DNA from: Gammaproteobacteria bacterium 50_400_T64
Lineage (GTDB): Bacteria > Pseudomonadota > Gammaproteobacteria > Pseudomonadales > Porticoccaceae
NCBI GenBank assembly: GCA_002162755.1
Contig: MAAS01000020.1
Coordinates: 51,977 to 115,976 of the forward strand
Reading direction: 5' to 3'
Length of the DNA stretch: 64,000 nt
Shown: in pieces, positions 27,677-38,272 of the stretch
How the letters are laid out: the number at the start of each line of letters is the position of its first letter
How positions within the stretch are numbered: position 1 is the first letter of the stretch
The notes under the pieces: model-generated
Databases searched by the model: none
What the model saw: the letters and a program-made list of their open reading frames with translations, nothing else
What the model was told of the DNA's origin: nothing
Translations under genes and position numbers: made by a program

Positions 27677-27892
27677 TTAGTACATACGTTGTAGCTTGCG
27701 CGACTCGCGCTGAACTTTCTTGGCGTGACGCTTAACGGCGGCAGCGGCTTTGCGCTTGCGGCACCAAGTTGGCTTTTCGTAAAACTCGCGACGGCGAACT
27801 TCTGCGAGAATGCCGGCTTTTTCGCAAGAGCGCTTAAAACGACGCAGAGCGATATCGAAAGGTTCGTTTTCTTTAAGGCGTACTGAAGGCAT
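27677..27892 (-). CDS. rpsU: 30S ribosomal protein S21
   Basis: 71 residues, exact family length, very basic. [26 protein letters not shown] at the start and [22 protein letters not shown] identify S21. First gene of the rpsU-yqeY-dnaG-rpoD block, with its own promoter about 120 nt upstream and a terminator after it, so S21 can be made in excess over primase. Confidence 0.98.
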   Translation of the reverse strand: MPSVRLKENEPFDIALRRFKRSCEKAGILAEVRRREFYEKPTWCRKRKAAAAVKRHAKKVQRESRKLQRMY

Positions 27893-27916
27893 TTATCCTC
27901 TTTCCTGTTCTTTGGT

Positions 27917-27942
27917 TAACAATCTAAGGCTAACAATCTAAG
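27917..27942 (-). repeat. Duplicated 12-mer in the rpsU leader
   Basis: TAACAATCTAAG occurs at 27917-27928 and 27931-27942 (14-bp period), inside the untranslated leader just before rpsU. Function unknown. Confidence 0.5.
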
Positions 27943-28012
27943 TTTCGGGCTTAGGCTTTTTTATCAGCATAAGCCACATAAAATTTGGCTACAGCCCCTG
28001 TTGGGGTCGCGT

Positions 28013-28041
28013 ATTCTATACACTTGTCACCTCGGGTGCAA
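28013..28041 (-). promoter_or_regulatory. Sigma70 promoter of rpsU
   Basis: On the minus strand TTGCAC, 17 bp, TAGAAT, then ACGCGACCCC. It shares TAGAAT and the GC-rich discriminator with the rplM and rplU promoters. The predicted leader is about 115 nt. Confidence 0.75.
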
Positions 28042-28165
28042 AATGTTTTTGATCGTGTGCGGTGACCCAGGCTGCTAAAACCGGTTGGTTTTCACCACCT
28101 TTGCGCATTATTATGCGCGCGTACGCACTAAAGTGCTTTATTCAAAGCTGTTTTTAAGGAGAGGA

Positions 28166-29233
28166 ATGCGAGTACTGGGCATAGAAACATCCTGTGATGA
28201 AACCGGCGTGGCTATTTATGACAGTGAAGCCGGCCTGTTGGCCGATGCCTTATATAGTCAGGTTGAAGTACACGCCGATTACGGCGGTGTCGTGCCAGAG
28301 CTGGCATCGCGAGATCACGTGCGCAAACTATTGCCGATGATCCGCCAGATTTTGGCCGACACTTCACTGCAGTCCAGCGACATCGATGGCATTGCCTACA
28401 CTGCTGGCCCCGGCCTGATCGGCGCTTTAATGGTGGGCGGCTCGGTGGGTCGTTCCCTGGGCTATGCCTGGGACGTGCCGACGATCGGCGTGCATCACAT
28501 GGAAGGTCATCTGTTGGCACCGATGCTGGAAAAGCAGCCACCTGAGTACCCCTTTATTGCGCTGCTGGTTTCCGGCGGGCATACCCAGCTGGTGAGTGTG
28601 CAAAATATTGGGGAGTACGAAATTCTCGGCGAGTCTCTCGACGACGCTGCGGGGGAGGCCTTTGATAAAGCCGCGAAAATGCTCGACATGGATTACCCCG
28701 GTGGGCCCCGCATTGCTAAATTGGCGGAGAAGGGCGAGGCTGGGCGCTTTCGTTTCCCTCGGCCCATGTGCGACCGCCCCGGCCTCGACTTTAGTTTTTC
28801 CGGCTTAAAAACATTCACCTTAAATACTGTTGCCAAAGAGCGCGGCGATGATGTGCTGCCCGACGAGCAAACTCAGGCCGATATCGCCTGGGCTTTTCAG
28901 GATGCCGTGGTCGATACCCTGGTCATTAAATGTCGGCGCGCAATAAAAGAAAGCGGACTTAAAACCCTGGTGATTGCTGGCGGCGTGTCGGCCAATGTGT
29001 GCCTGCGGGAACGTCTTGAAAAGGCACTGGCAAAATTCGACGCCAAAGTATTTTATGCGCGCAATGCCTTTTGCACCGACAACGGCGCAATGATCGCCTA
29101 CGCCGGTTGCCAGCGATTGCTGGCAGGGCAGCACGATGACCTGACGATTCGTGCGGTGCCACGTTGGCCCCTCGATACCCTCCCGCCCTTGCAGAATAAT
29201 AAGCAGGCTGTTGCGTCAGCCGCAGAGGAATAA
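28166..29233 (+). CDS. tsaD: tRNA N6-adenosine threonylcarbamoyltransferase TsaD
   Basis: 355 residues from ATG at 28166 with AAGGAGAGGA immediately upstream; the 27 codons before it are not part of the family. ASKHA fold with metal ligands His111 and His115 (HMEGHL), [10 protein letters not shown] at the N-terminus and [13 protein letters not shown]. With TsaB and TsaE it adds the threonylcarbamoyl group to A37 of ANN-decoding tRNAs. Divergent from rpsU, 3 nt before folB. Confidence 0.97.
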   Translation: MRVLGIETSCDETGVAIYDSEAGLLADALYSQVEVHADYGGVVPELASRDHVRKLLPMIRQILADTSLQSSDIDGIAYTAGPGLIGALMVGGSVGRSLGYAWDVPTIGVHHMEGHLLAPMLEKQPPEYPFIALLVSGGHTQLVSVQNIGEYEILGESLDDAAGEAFDKAAKMLDMDYPGGPRIAKLAEKGEAGRFRFPRPMCDRPGLDFSFSGLKTFTLNTVAKERGDDVLPDEQTQADIAWAFQDAVVDTLVIKCRRAIKESGLKTLVIAGGVSANVCLRERLEKALAKFDAKVFYARNAFCTDNGAMIAYAGCQRLLAGQHDDLTIRAVPRWPLDTLPPLQNNKQAVASAAEE

Positions 29234-29236
29234 ACT

Positions 29237-29596
29237 ATGGATATTGTTTATATCCGCGATTTACAGATTGAAACGATTATTGGCATCTACGACTGGGAGC
29301 GCGAAGTGCGCCAAACTATTTCCCTCGACCTGGAAATGGGCGCAGATATTCGCAAGGCCGCCGCGAGCGATGACATTCAGCACACCCTCAATTACAAAGC
29401 GGTTGCCAAACGTTTGATCGCCTTCGTTGAAGAGTCGCAGTGTTTATTAGTTGAGCGACTGGCGGAAGAAATTGCGGCTATTGTTCTCAGCGAATTTAAT
29501 GTGCCGTGGTTGAAGCTGCGTCTCAGTAAACCGGGCGCACTGCGCGGGTCGAAAGATGTCGGCATTATTATTGAACGTGGGGAAAAGCCAGCGTGA
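29237..29596 (+). CDS. folB: Dihydroneopterin aldolase FolB
   Basis: 119 residues. The start IVYIRDLQIETIIGIYDWERE and the catalytic region NYKAVAKRLIAFVEES with LVERLAEEIA are typical. It cleaves 7,8-dihydroneopterin to 6-hydroxymethyl-7,8-dihydropterin in folate synthesis. It lies 3 nt after tsaD and overlaps folK by 4 nt; the next enzyme of the pathway is therefore co-translated. Confidence 0.95.
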   Translation: MDIVYIRDLQIETIIGIYDWEREVRQTISLDLEMGADIRKAAASDDIQHTLNYKAVAKRLIAFVEESQCLLVERLAEEIAAIVLSEFNVPWLKLRLSKPGALRGSKDVGIIIERGEKPA

Positions 29597-30132
29597 GTGA
29601 ATGTGTGCAACGTCGGGTTTACCTAAGCCTGGGTAGTAATATTGATCGTGAGAAAAACATACTTGCTTGCCTTGATGCCCTCGCCGAACATTTCGGTGAA
29701 TTAATTATCTCCCCCGTTTATGAGAGTGAATCTGTCGGTTTTACCGGTGATAGTTTTTACAATCTGGTGGTGGGTATCGACAGTGCATTAAGTGTCGGCG
29801 AACTCGCGGTGATAATGCGCGACATTGAGGCTGCCAATAAGCGCAGTCGTGCAGGGCCAAAGTTTGGCCCGCGTACATTGGATATCGATATTCTGACTTG
29901 TGGTGAATTAACGGGGCTGGTCGATGGCGTTGATCTGCCGAGAGATGAGGTGACTGAAAATGCCTTTGTACTTTTGCCTCTGGTCGATATTGCCCCAAAT
30001 GACAGGCATCCCATCAGCGGCAAGGCCTACCGCGATATCGCCACAAACTTTTCTGGCAGTGAGCAAAAGCTGTGGCACATTGATTTTACCTGGCGAGGCC
30101 AGTGTATTTCGAAGAAGGTTGACTCTCTTTAG
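29593..30132 (+). CDS. folK: HPPK, 6-hydroxymethyl-7,8-dihydropterin pyrophosphokinase FolK
   Basis: 179 residues, GTG start overlapping the folB stop (GTGA). LSLGSNIDREKNI at the N-terminus, the pterin/ATP loop NKRSRAGPKFGPRTLDIDIL and the C-terminal RDEVTENAFVLLPLVDIAP are the HPPK signature. It pyrophosphorylates the FolB product. The 3' end overlaps the convergent pteridine reductase gene by 4 nt. Confidence 0.95.
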   Translation: MSECVQRRVYLSLGSNIDREKNILACLDALAEHFGELIISPVYESESVGFTGDSFYNLVVGIDSALSVGELAVIMRDIEAANKRSRAGPKFGPRTLDIDILTCGELTGLVDGVDLPRDEVTENAFVLLPLVDIAPNDRHPISGKAYRDIATNFSGSEQKLWHIDFTWRGQCISKKVDSL

Positions 30133-30884
30133 TTAAGGCTTTTCCCGCCATCGACGGCGATATTTTGGCCTGTTATATAGCTAGCGCTAGTAATAAAAAA
30201 TTCAGCTAAGCGAGCTATATCGTCACTGCTTCCCATGCGTTGCAGTGGAATTCTTTTTATTAATTGTTCTTGCCCATTATTTTTTTGCGTGTCATTTTCA
30301 GGCCAAAGAATAACGCCGGGCGCAATGCCGTTAACTCTAACGTTTGGCGCGAATTCTTTGGCCAGTGTTTTAGTCAGCATTTTATTACCTGCTTTGGCAA
30401 TGCAATAAATACTGTGGTCTTTTAAAGGCTGATGGGCGTGAATATCGGAAATATTCACAATGCTGCCGCACTGTTTTGTTAATTCTTTTGACAGTGCCTG
30501 GCAGAGAAAAAAGGGGCCTTTTAAATTACTGCCAATTAATTCATCCCACTGACTATTCGTCGCCCTGGGAAGCGGGGTCGGATAAAAACTGGAGGCATTA
30601 TTTACCAGTGCGTTGAGCTGCCCCCACTGTGTAATGCTGGCTTTTGCAAGCTGCTCAACACTGTCAATATCCAGCAGATTGGCTTGCAGGCTATGGGCGG
30701 AGTCGGCACGCATTGCATTAAGCTTTGAGCAAAGTCTTTCCGCATCGGCCGCCGAATTTTGATAGTGAATAATCACCCGATAGCCGCACCCGTGCAGCCG
30801 TATGGCAATGGCCGCACCAATGCGTCGTGCCGCGCCAGTGATTAATACCACGGGGGCTGGCTTAGGCATCGTCCTGTTCATCAT
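30129..30884 (-). CDS. folM: Pteridine reductase, FolM/PTR1 type
   Basis: About 251 residues; short-chain dehydrogenase with TGAARRIG at about residue 16, the TGxxxRxG variant of NADPH pteridine reductases. The usual catalytic Ser is replaced by Asp147 (NISD), with Tyr160 and Lys164, the Asp-Tyr-Lys arrangement of PTR1/FolM. It probably reduces dihydropteridines (dihydrobiopterin, dihydromonapterin). Convergent next to folB-folK, which fits pterin metabolism. The start is uncertain: ATG at 30884, 30881 or 30869, all overlapping the end of cca and none with a clear ribosome-binding site. Confidence 0.85.
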   Translation of the reverse strand: MMNRTMPKPAPVVLITGAARRIGAAIAIRLHGCGYRVIIHYQNSAADAERLCSKLNAMRADSAHSLQANLLDIDSVEQLAKASITQWGQLNALVNNASSFYPTPLPRATNSQWDELIGSNLKGPFFLCQALSKELTKQCGSIVNISDIHAHQPLKDHSIYCIAKAGNKMLTKTLAKEFAPNVRVNGIAPGVILWPENDTQKNNGQEQLIKRIPLQRMGSSDDIARLAEFFITSASYITGQNIAVDGGKSLN

Positions 30885-32112
30885 CACGTTTATTTGTGGC
30901 CTTATAGTCGCTGATGCATTCGAGGCGCTTTTTATCCATCGCTTCGCCGATGGCTGCACCCTTTAGGCCCGCCTTAATAAATTCTTGACTGGTAATGGCG
31001 GTGACTTTATCGGCAAGGTTTTGTAGCCATTGTGCCGAGGGGTAGTCCACCGTTTCAAAACCAGTGCGCCCACGGGCATCGGCCATGCAGGCGAGCAGAA
31101 AACATTGCAGCTGCTGGGGCTGTCGAAATACGTCCAGGCCTTTAAGTACTTTCAATACGGTGGCGGGGCGCAGGGTTTCGATTTTATGGCAGAGTAGGTG
31201 ATAGCGGGTGACGATAATGGCCAGCTTGCGAAAACGATTGGGCACCCGCAGGCGCTGGCAAAAAGTCTCTACTAAAGGTACGCCGCCCTCTTCGTGACCG
31301 ATGTGGCGGGGCAATATATGTTCGGGAGTAATGCCCTTGCCCAGGTCATGCATCATTACCGCAAAGCGGACTTCCGGGCTTGGACTCAGCTTTGTCGCCT
31401 GATCCATCGCCATTAGCAAGTGAATACCCGTGTCGACTTCGGGGTGAAAGTCGGCTCGCTGGGGCACGCCGAACAGCTTATCTAATTCGGGGAATAGTAC
31501 TTTGAGAGCGCCACATTCGCGCAGTACTTCAATATAGGTGCGCGGTGAATTTTCTGACAATGCTCTGAGTGTTTCCTGCCAGATGCGCTCGGGAGTTAGG
31601 TGTTCCAGCTCGCCACTGGCGGTAATGCTTTTCATTAATTCCAGGGTTTCATCGGCAACCGTAAAACCCAGAGGTTGAAAGCGAGCGGCGAAGCGAGCGA
31701 CGCGTAGTACCCGTAACGGGTCTTCAACAAAGGCGGCGGAGACATGACGCAGTTTGCGCTCGGCAATATCTTGCTGGCCGTCGTAGGGGTCGATTAGTTG
31801 GCCATCGGCGCTCTCGGCAATAGCATTAATGGTGAGGTCGCGGCGCGAGAGGTCTTGCTCAAGGGTGACGCTTGGGTCGGTATGAAAAACGAAGCCGCCA
31901 TAGCCGTGGCCATTTTTACGCTCGGTGCGGGCGAGGGCGTATTCTTCGTTAGTGTCAGGGTGCAGGAATACCGGGAAGTCGCTGCCCACGGCGCGAAAGC
32001 CGAGTTGCTCTAGCGCCTGGGGTTGTGCGCCAACCACAACCCAGTCGCGATCCTTAACGGCAATGCCGAGAAGTTTGTCGCGCACTGCGCCGCCCACCAG
32101 ATAAATATCCAT
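30862..32112 (-). CDS. cca: CCA tRNA nucleotidyltransferase with HD domain
   Basis: 416 residues. Class II nucleotidyltransferase: GGAVRDKLLG, DRDWVVVG catalytic region and RRDLTINAIA, then an HD phosphohydrolase domain (VMMHDLGKG, about residue 225). This matches the E. coli-type multifunctional Cca that builds or repairs tRNA 3' CCA ends and has phosphatase/phosphodiesterase activity. It ends in an acidic tail that overlaps the next gene's start. 18 bp after uvrA. Confidence 0.96.
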   Translation of the reverse strand: MDIYLVGGAVRDKLLGIAVKDRDWVVVGAQPQALEQLGFRAVGSDFPVFLHPDTNEEYALARTERKNGHGYGGFVFHTDPSVTLEQDLSRRDLTINAIAESADGQLIDPYDGQQDIAERKLRHVSAAFVEDPLRVLRVARFAARFQPLGFTVADETLELMKSITASGELEHLTPERIWQETLRALSENSPRTYIEVLRECGALKVLFPELDKLFGVPQRADFHPEVDTGIHLLMAMDQATKLSPSPEVRFAVMMHDLGKGITPEHILPRHIGHEEGGVPLVETFCQRLRVPNRFRKLAIIVTRYHLLCHKIETLRPATVLKVLKGLDVFRQPQQLQCFLLACMADARGRTGFETVDYPSAQWLQNLADKVTAITSQEFIKAGLKGAAIGEAMDKKRLECISDYKATNKRDDEQDDA

Positions 32113-32130
32113 AGCCTTACTTTAGCGGTT

Positions 32131-34998
32131 TCAGGCTTGTTTGGCAGCAGAGCTGGCCGACTTTTGAGTGGTGAGCAGCTCTTTCAAAAAATGCCCGGTG
32201 TGCGAACCCTCGGTGTCGGCGACCTGCTCAGGCGTGCCGGTGGCGATAATCAGGCCGCCGCCGCTGCCGCCCTCTGGCCCCAGGTCAATGACCCAGTCAG
32301 CGGTTTTAATCACATCGAGGTTGTGCTCAATAACCACCACCGTATTGCCGTGGTCGCGGAAGCGGTGCAGCACGGTGAGTAATTGCTGAATGTCGTGAAA
32401 ATGCAGGCCGGTGGTGGGCTCGTCGAGAATATACAAGGTTTTGCCGGTGTCGCGTTTTGACAGCTCCCGCGACAGCTTCACTCGCTGGGCTTCACCGCCC
32501 GATAACGTGGTCGCCGCCTGCCCCAGTTTGATATACGACAGGCCAACATCGCTCAGTGTTTGCAGCTTGGTGGCGATGCTGGGTACGGGGCCAAAAAAGT
32601 CGAGGGCATCTTCAATGGTCATATCTAACACTTGATGAATATTCTTGCCCTTGTAGCGAATTTCCAGGGTTTCTCGGTTGTAGCGTGCGCCCTTGCAGGT
32701 ATCGCAGGTGACGTAAACATCGGGCAAAAAATGCATCTCGACTTTTTTAACGCCGTCGCCCTGACAGGCCTCGCAACGGCCGCCTTTGACATTAAAGCTG
32801 AAACGGCCGACTTTATAACCCCGTGAACGCGCCTCCTGCGTACCCGCAAACAGTTCTCGCACTGGAGTAAAAATACCGGTGTAGGTTGCTGGGTTAGAGC
32901 GGGGCGTACGGCCGATGGGGCTCTGGTCAATATCGACACATTTGTCGAGCTGCTCAAGACCGCTAACACTGGTGTGGGGTGCGGGCGTCAGGGTCGTGGC
33001 TTTATTCAGCGCCGTCGCCGCGAGCGGGTAGAGGGTTTCGTTGATGAGCGTGGACTTGCCGGAACCGGAGACGCCAGTAACACAGGTCAGCAGGCCGATG
33101 GGAATATCGATATCCACCGTCTGTAAATTATTACCGTCGACACCGCGCAGGCTGAGCTGCTTGTCAGCATCGTTGGGCGTGCGTTCAGCGGGGATGGCGA
33201 TGGCTTTTCGACCGGACAGATAATCGCCAGTCAGCGAACGCTCTTCAGCGAGAATATCCTCGACCTGCCCACAGGCAATCACTTCGCCGCCGTGGACGCC
33301 TGCGCCGGGGCCGATATCGACCACGTAATCAGCGGCGCGAATCGCCTCTTCATCGTGTTCAACAACGATCACCGTGTTGCCGAGATCGCGCAAGCGCACC
33401 AGGGTGCTGAGCAGGCGCGTGTTATCCCGTTGGTGAAGGCCAATGGAAGGCTCGTCGAGAATGTACATGACGCCGACCAGGCCCGCGCCAATCTGGCTAG
33501 CTAGGCGTATGCGCTGGGCTTCGCCACCGGAGAGGGTTTCGGCGCTGCGGTCGAGGGTCAAATAATTAAGGCCCACGTCGACCAGAAAATGCAGGCGGTC
33601 GCGAATCTCTTTCAAGATTTGCTCGGCAATTTGCGCCTGTTGGCCATCGAGCTCGAGCTGCTGGTAATAATCGGCCAAATCACCAATCGACAAAGCCGTC
33701 ACTTCGGGCAGGCTGCGTTCATCGATAAATACATGCCGTGCGGCTTTATTAAGACGCTGGCCATCGCAGTCAGGGCAGGACTGGGTATTTTGATATTTGG
33801 CCAAATCTTCGCGCACAGTCTGGGATTCGGTCTCCCGGTAGCGCCGCTCCATATTGGGAATAATGCCTTCAAAGCTGTGGGTGCGCTTATAAACGCTGCC
33901 GCGATCATTGACATAACTGAAGGCGATCTCTTCATTGCCGCTGCCAAACAGCACCTTTTGTTGCTGGGCAGAAGTCAGCTCCTCAAAGGGTGTGTCGATA
34001 TTAAAGCCATAGTGACTGGCCAACGAAGTGAGCATATTGAAGTAAAACAGATTGCGCCTGTCCCAACCGCGAATGGCCCCCTCTGAAATCGTCGCCTCAG
34101 GGTGTTGCACCACGCGGTCAACATCAAAAAACTGCTTGTTACCCAGGCCGTCACAACCCGGGCAGGCACCGGAGGGGTTGTTAAAGGAAAACACCCTCGG
34201 CTCGAGTTCGTTAATACTGTAGTTGCACCGTGGGCAGGCAAAGCGGGCGGAGAAAATATGATCGGGCTTGTCTTTGTCCTCGTCATCCATATAAGCGGCG
34301 AGCACCAGGCCCTCTGACAGGACGAGGGAGGTTTCGATAGATTCCGACAAACGCAGGGCGATATCGTCACGCACCTTAATGCGATCCACCACTACCTCAA
34401 TAGTGTGTTTCTTGTTCTTCTCTAAATCCGGCAGCTCGTCGAGCTCATAGACACGGCCATCGACACGGGCGCGAATAAAGCCCTGGGCGCGCAACTGTTC
34501 AAATACATGCAGGTGCTCACCTTTGCGCTCGCGAATCAGCGGCGCAATGATCATTAGCTTAGTGCCTTCGCCCAGCGCCAGTATCTGGTCGACCATCTGG
34601 CTAACAGTTTGCGCCGCCAGCTTCTCATTGTGCTCGGGGCAGCGGGGTTCACCCGTGCGGGCATAGAGCAAACGCAGGTAATCGTAAATTTCAGTAATGG
34701 TGCCCACGGTAGAGCGGGGGTTGTGGGAGGTCGATTTTTGCTCAATAGAAATAGCCGGCGACAAACCCTCAATGTGATCGATATCGGGCTTTTCCATCAT
34801 CGACAAAAACTGCCGGGCGTAGGCTGAGAGAGACTCGACGTAGCGCCGTTGGCCCTCGGCATAAAGCGTATCAAAGGCCAGTGAAGACTTACCCGACCCC
34901 GACAGCCCGGTGATTACCACCAGCTTGTCGCGGGGTATATCAATATCAATGTTCTTAAGATTGTGGGTGCGAGCACCGCGCAGTTTTATCGATTTCAT
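32131..34998 (-). CDS. uvrA: Excinuclease ABC subunit A (UvrA)
   Basis: 955 residues. Two ABC ATPase modules: Walker [15 protein letters not shown] near residue 30 and [14 protein letters not shown] near 640, each with an LSGGEAQR signature. Zinc fingers are built from CPRC/CPGC and CEAC/CDTC pairs. UvrA recognises bulky DNA lesions and loads UvrB in nucleotide excision repair. No SOS-box-like operator was evident in the 108 bp upstream. It marks the left edge of the polysaccharide cluster. Confidence 0.98.
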   Translation of the reverse strand: MKSIKLRGARTHNLKNIDIDIPRDKLVVITGLSGSGKSSLAFDTLYAEGQRRYVESLSAYARQFLSMMEKPDIDHIEGLSPAISIEQKSTSHNPRSTVGTITEIYDYLRLLYARTGEPRCPEHNEKLAAQTVSQMVDQILALGEGTKLMIIAPLIRERKGEHLHVFEQLRAQGFIRARVDGRVYELDELPDLEKNKKHTIEVVVDRIKVRDDIALRLSESIETSLVLSEGLVLAAYMDDEDKDKPDHIFSARFACPRCNYSINELEPRVFSFNNPSGACPGCDGLGNKQFFDVDRVVQHPEATISEGAIRGWDRRNLFYFNMLTSLASHYGFNIDTPFEELTSAQQQKVLFGSGNEEIAFSYVNDRGSVYKRTHSFEGIIPNMERRYRETESQTVREDLAKYQNTQSCPDCDGQRLNKAARHVFIDERSLPEVTALSIGDLADYYQQLELDGQQAQIAEQILKEIRDRLHFLVDVGLNYLTLDRSAETLSGGEAQRIRLASQIGAGLVGVMYILDEPSIGLHQRDNTRLLSTLVRLRDLGNTVIVVEHDEEAIRAADYVVDIGPGAGVHGGEVIACGQVEDILAEERSLTGDYLSGRKAIAIPAERTPNDADKQLSLRGVDGNNLQTVDIDIPIGLLTCVTGVSGSGKSTLINETLYPLAATALNKATTLTPAPHTSVSGLEQLDKCVDIDQSPIGRTPRSNPATYTGIFTPVRELFAGTQEARSRGYKVGRFSFNVKGGRCEACQGDGVKKVEMHFLPDVYVTCDTCKGARYNRETLEIRYKGKNIHQVLDMTIEDALDFFGPVPSIATKLQTLSDVGLSYIKLGQAATTLSGGEAQRVKLSRELSKRDTGKTLYILDEPTTGLHFHDIQQLLTVLHRFRDHGNTVVVIEHNLDVIKTADWVIDLGPEGGSGGGLIIATGTPEQVADTEGSHTGHFLKELLTTQKSASSAAKQA

Positions 34999-35106
34999 GG
35001 GCTGGGCTTAACCGTTGGGCAAACGTGTAATTATAAAGGTATCTGGGATGTTAGGGATACAGGCGAATGTCTCGTTTACCGTGCAGGCTTTGTTGATTTA
35101 AGCCGT

Positions 35107-36237
35107 TCAATGGATACGTGAATGCCGGGCAGTGATAGCTTTTTTGAAAATGTCGAGTAGTTGCTGCGCCGAATTATCCCAGCTGAATCGTTTTACATTA
35201 CATGCTGTGTTATCAGCAAGGGCTTCGAGTACAGCTTCATCGCTTATTAGTTGCTCTAAGCCCCTGGCTATTGAGTCGATATCAAGTGCATCTACGAACA
35301 AGCCTGCATCACCGGCAACTTCAGGCATTGAAGAGTTATTTGCAGTCAGCACCGGTGTACCGTAGGTCATAGCCTCAAGCAGTGGCAGACCAAAACCTTC
35401 GTGAAGTGAGGGCATGGCAAGGAAAAGTGCGTTTGAATAAAGTCCGGCCAGGGTCGCCTCATCAACATAGCCCAGTAAGCTAACGTGGTCGTTTAAATCT
35501 AAATCGGTAATTAAGGTTTCAATGTTGACACCTCCCCAGCCCTTGCCGCCGGCAATAACCAGCATGGCCTTTTCTTTCACCGGCACAGGTAGCCGAGAAT
35601 AGGCGGTGAGTAAACGACTCAGGTTTTTGCGAGGTTCAAGAGTGCCAATAAATAGAAAATAAGGTCGGGTTATGGCGTTTTCTTTTAATGATAATAGGGA
35701 GGGTGATAGTGACACTTGGCTTGCACCCAAAAGTACAGTATTGATTTTGTTATTGAGAATGCTAAATTCGGCTTTAATTGCGTCAGTCGTCGCCGTTGAA
35801 TCGGCGACAACAGCGTCGGCATTTTTAATGGCATGAGGCATTTGAATAGATTCGCGTAGACGTGAAATAGGGCGCATTGTTTCGCCTGCATATTTCCAGA
35901 CTAAATCGTGAATTGTCACTACACGTGCCGTCGCTTTTGGTAACAAGCCGGGTAGCCGGTGGGACGGCCCCCAGAAAATATCTACCTGATCTTGCTTCGC
36001 CCACAAAGGTAAAATAAAAGCACCCCACAACTGACGAAGTACAGGGCCTTTACAGTGCAGTGTTCGGATAGTCGTAGCTTGCAGTGCAGACATTATTGCG
36101 TGAGGGAAAGGTGCAGGGCTAAAAAGGTGGAGCGAAACACCGTCCAGTTTTGACAGGGCCAGGCACATTTCTAAGGTATAGCGGCCTATGCCCGTAAGGG
36201 GGCGCGATAATAAGCGGGCGTCAACCCCAACTTTCAT
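35107..36237 (-). CDS. Family 4 glycosyltransferase
   Basis: 376 residues, GT-B fold. The N-terminal VGVDARLLSRPLTGIGRYT and the C-terminal donor-site pattern HEGFGLPLLEAMTYGTPV with NNSSMPEVAGDAG are typical of GT4 (WbpY-like) enzymes. No signal peptide; cytoplasmic face. It overlaps the rmd stop (ATGA), so it is co-translated with the GDP-D-rhamnose genes and probably uses that donor; the donor and linkage are inference. Confidence 0.85.
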   Translation of the reverse strand: MKVGVDARLLSRPLTGIGRYTLEMCLALSKLDGVSLHLFSPAPFPHAIMSALQATTIRTLHCKGPVLRQLWGAFILPLWAKQDQVDIFWGPSHRLPGLLPKATARVVTIHDLVWKYAGETMRPISRLRESIQMPHAIKNADAVVADSTATTDAIKAEFSILNNKINTVLLGASQVSLSPSLLSLKENAITRPYFLFIGTLEPRKNLSRLLTAYSRLPVPVKEKAMLVIAGGKGWGGVNIETLITDLDLNDHVSLLGYVDEATLAGLYSNALFLAMPSLHEGFGLPLLEAMTYGTPVLTANNSSMPEVAGDAGLFVDALDIDSIARGLEQLISDEAVLEALADNTACNVKRFSWDNSAQQLLDIFKKAITARHSRIH

Positions 36238-37097
36238 TTGATGTTTTGGCCATCACTTTGCAGCATCCAGCGTAGCGTTTGTTCAAGCGGGTAGGGTTGC
36301 CAGTTGTTAATAAGCGAATGTAGTCGGCTATTATCACCGACCAAAACGCGGACCTCATTGGCCCGCACAAAGTCGGGATTCACTTGCACTTCAATACCAT
36401 GCCCGGTGATGTTTTCGCATAAGGCAATAATACTTCGTAATGTGTGTTTAAGGCCCGAGCACACATTAATGGTTTTGCCCGAAGGGCAAGCTTCAATCAG
36501 TTTTCTATAGGCTTCACAAACAGCACGAACATCGCCAAAATCTCTGGAAACATCGAGGTTCCCCAGTTCAATAACCGGCTTCTGTTCACGAAAGTGACTG
36601 ACGATTTTAGGGATTAAAAACTTGGTGTCCTGGCCGAGCCCGGTGTAATTAAAGGGTCGGGTAATCATCAGCGGCAAGCTATCCGACCATAGTCGCGCCA
36701 TATGCTCCATGGCGAGTTTACTGACCGCATAGTCGTTAGCGGGGTTTGGCCTGGCGCCTTCGTTTAGCACCCCTTCAGACTGATTGCCATACACATTGGC
36801 GCTGCTCGCCAAAAGTACCGCGCTTACATCGGGCGTATGCTGGGCGAGAGCGGCGAGTAAATTACGTGTGCCGATTAAATTGACTTGATAAAAGGCATTA
36901 GCATCGCCATGGCCAACAAAGGCGACGCCGGCAAGGTGAGCGACAGCTTGCGGTGCGGTGTCCTTAATTTCAGTAGCGACGGCGTTGGGATCAGTTAAGT
37001 CAGCTTGCAAGCCAATAACAGTATGGCCATGGGCCTCAAGCTCAGCTTTTAAGTAGCGCCCGGTAAACCCATTAAGCCCAGTGACTAATATGCGCAT
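36234..37097 (-). CDS. rmd: GDP-6-deoxy-D-mannose (GDP-D-rhamnose) reductase, Rmd-like
   Basis: 287 residues, extended SDR: NAD(P) motif TGLNGFTGRYL at residues 6-16, LLASSANVYG and catalytic Tyr/Lys in NDYAVSKLAMEH. Directly downstream of gmd with TAATG overlap, it most likely reduces GDP-4-keto-6-deoxy-D-mannose to GDP-D-rhamnose. Fcl/WcaG (GDP-L-fucose synthase) is the alternative, but that enzyme has a different, longer sequence. Substrate assignment rests on context. Confidence 0.82.
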   Translation of the reverse strand: MRILVTGLNGFTGRYLKAELEAHGHTVIGLQADLTDPNAVATEIKDTAPQAVAHLAGVAFVGHGDANAFYQVNLIGTRNLLAALAQHTPDVSAVLLASSANVYGNQSEGVLNEGARPNPANDYAVSKLAMEHMARLWSDSLPLMITRPFNYTGLGQDTKFLIPKIVSHFREQKPVIELGNLDVSRDFGDVRAVCEAYRKLIEACPSGKTINVCSGLKHTLRSIIALCENITGHGIEVQVNPDFVRANEVRVLVGDNSRLHSLINNWQPYPLEQTLRWMLQSDGQNIK

Positions 37098-38134
37098 TAG
37101 AAAGAATATCCAGCCTTATTGCGACGCAAGTCAGCTTCAACCATCATCGCGCAAAGTTCTTCAAGCGTGGTTGTTGCCTCCCACCCCAATACATCTTTTG
37201 CCTTTTGTGCATCACCGACTAAAAGTTCAACTTCGGCTGGCCGGTAAAACTTAGGGTTAACCCGAACAATCTCATTACCCGAGGCCGTATCAATCGCCAC
37301 CTCATTTTCTTCTGTGCCTTGCCATTCAATATTAATGTCAGCAGCCTTACACGACATGGTGACAAAGTCGCGCACTGTTTCAGTACGGCCCGTAGCTAAC
37401 ACAAAGGTATCGGCTTGTTCGGCCTGTAAAATACGATACATGCCTTCCACATAGTCTTTTGCAAAACCCCAATCACGTTTAGCATTCATATTCCCAAGCT
37501 CAAGACAGTCCAGTTTACCCAGCTTAATCTTGGCAATGCCATCGGTGATTTTACGGGTAACAAACTCAAGGCCGCGTAGTGGTGACTCGTGATTGAACAA
37601 AATCCCGCTGCTACCAAAAATATCGTAACTCTCTCGATAATTGATCGTCATCCAGTGGGCATACAGCTTCGCAACGCCATAAGGGCTGCGCGGGTAAAAC
37701 GGTGTGGACTCACGTTGAGGGATTTCTTGAACTTCACCAAACATCTCAGAGGTTGATGCCTGGTAAAAACGGATCTTTGGATTAACGATGCGTATTGCTT
37801 CTAGCAGGTTAACAGCCCCGAGCCCGGTTATTTTACCGGTGGATATAGGTTGCTCGAATGAAACTGCTACAAAGCTTTGTGCAGCGAGGTTGTAAACTTG
37901 GTCGGCTTTACTTAGCTCCAACAAACGAATGGCTGAGCCAAGATCGGTTAAATCATAATCAACCAGATTAAAATTAGGGTGGTTCTTAATACCTAGCTCT
38001 TCAATCCGCCAAAAATTGGTAGAACTTGTACGGCGGTAAGTGCCAAATACTTGATAGCCTTTTTCTAAAAGGAGTTCGGCCAAATATGCACCATCTTGTC
38101 CAGTTATACCCGTGATGACTGCTGTTTTTTTCAT
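37097..38134 (-). CDS. gmd: GDP-mannose 4,6-dehydratase
   Basis: 345 residues. [20 protein letters not shown], the active-site region with [33 protein letters not shown] (residues near 132-160; catalytic Thr, Glu, Tyr, Lys) and NHESPLRG are diagnostic. It converts GDP-D-mannose to GDP-4-keto-6-deoxy-D-mannose. It starts a subunit with rmd and a glycosyltransferase, after a 138-bp gap that may hold its own promoter. Confidence 0.97.
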   Translation of the reverse strand: MKKTAVITGITGQDGAYLAELLLEKGYQVFGTYRRTSSTNFWRIEELGIKNHPNFNLVDYDLTDLGSAIRLLELSKADQVYNLAAQSFVAVSFEQPISTGKITGLGAVNLLEAIRIVNPKIRFYQASTSEMFGEVQEIPQRESTPFYPRSPYGVAKLYAHWMTINYRESYDIFGSSGILFNHESPLRGLEFVTRKITDGIAKIKLGKLDCLELGNMNAKRDWGFAKDYVEGMYRILQAEQADTFVLATGRTETVRDFVTMSCKAADINIEWQGTEENEVAIDTASGNEIVRVNPKFYRPAEVELLVGDAQKAKDVLGWEATTTLEELCAMMVEADLRRNKAGYSF

Positions 38135-38163
38135 AATAATCCTACGTATTAATTGCTATATAT

Positions 38164-38178
38164 TTTCAAAGCTTGAAA
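38164..38178. repeat. Palindrome upstream of gmd
   Basis: TTTCAAAGCTTGAAA: 6-bp arms with a 3-nt centre, 30 nt before the gmd start codon. Could be an operator; no regulator is identified. Confidence 0.35.
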
Positions 38179-38272
38179 GACCTGATAGTTGTTTCATGCG
38201 TCAAATGGTAATTGCTTCACCACAGCGTAAGCCGCTTTATTAGTCTGTATCTATTGATAAGAAATGACTCAT

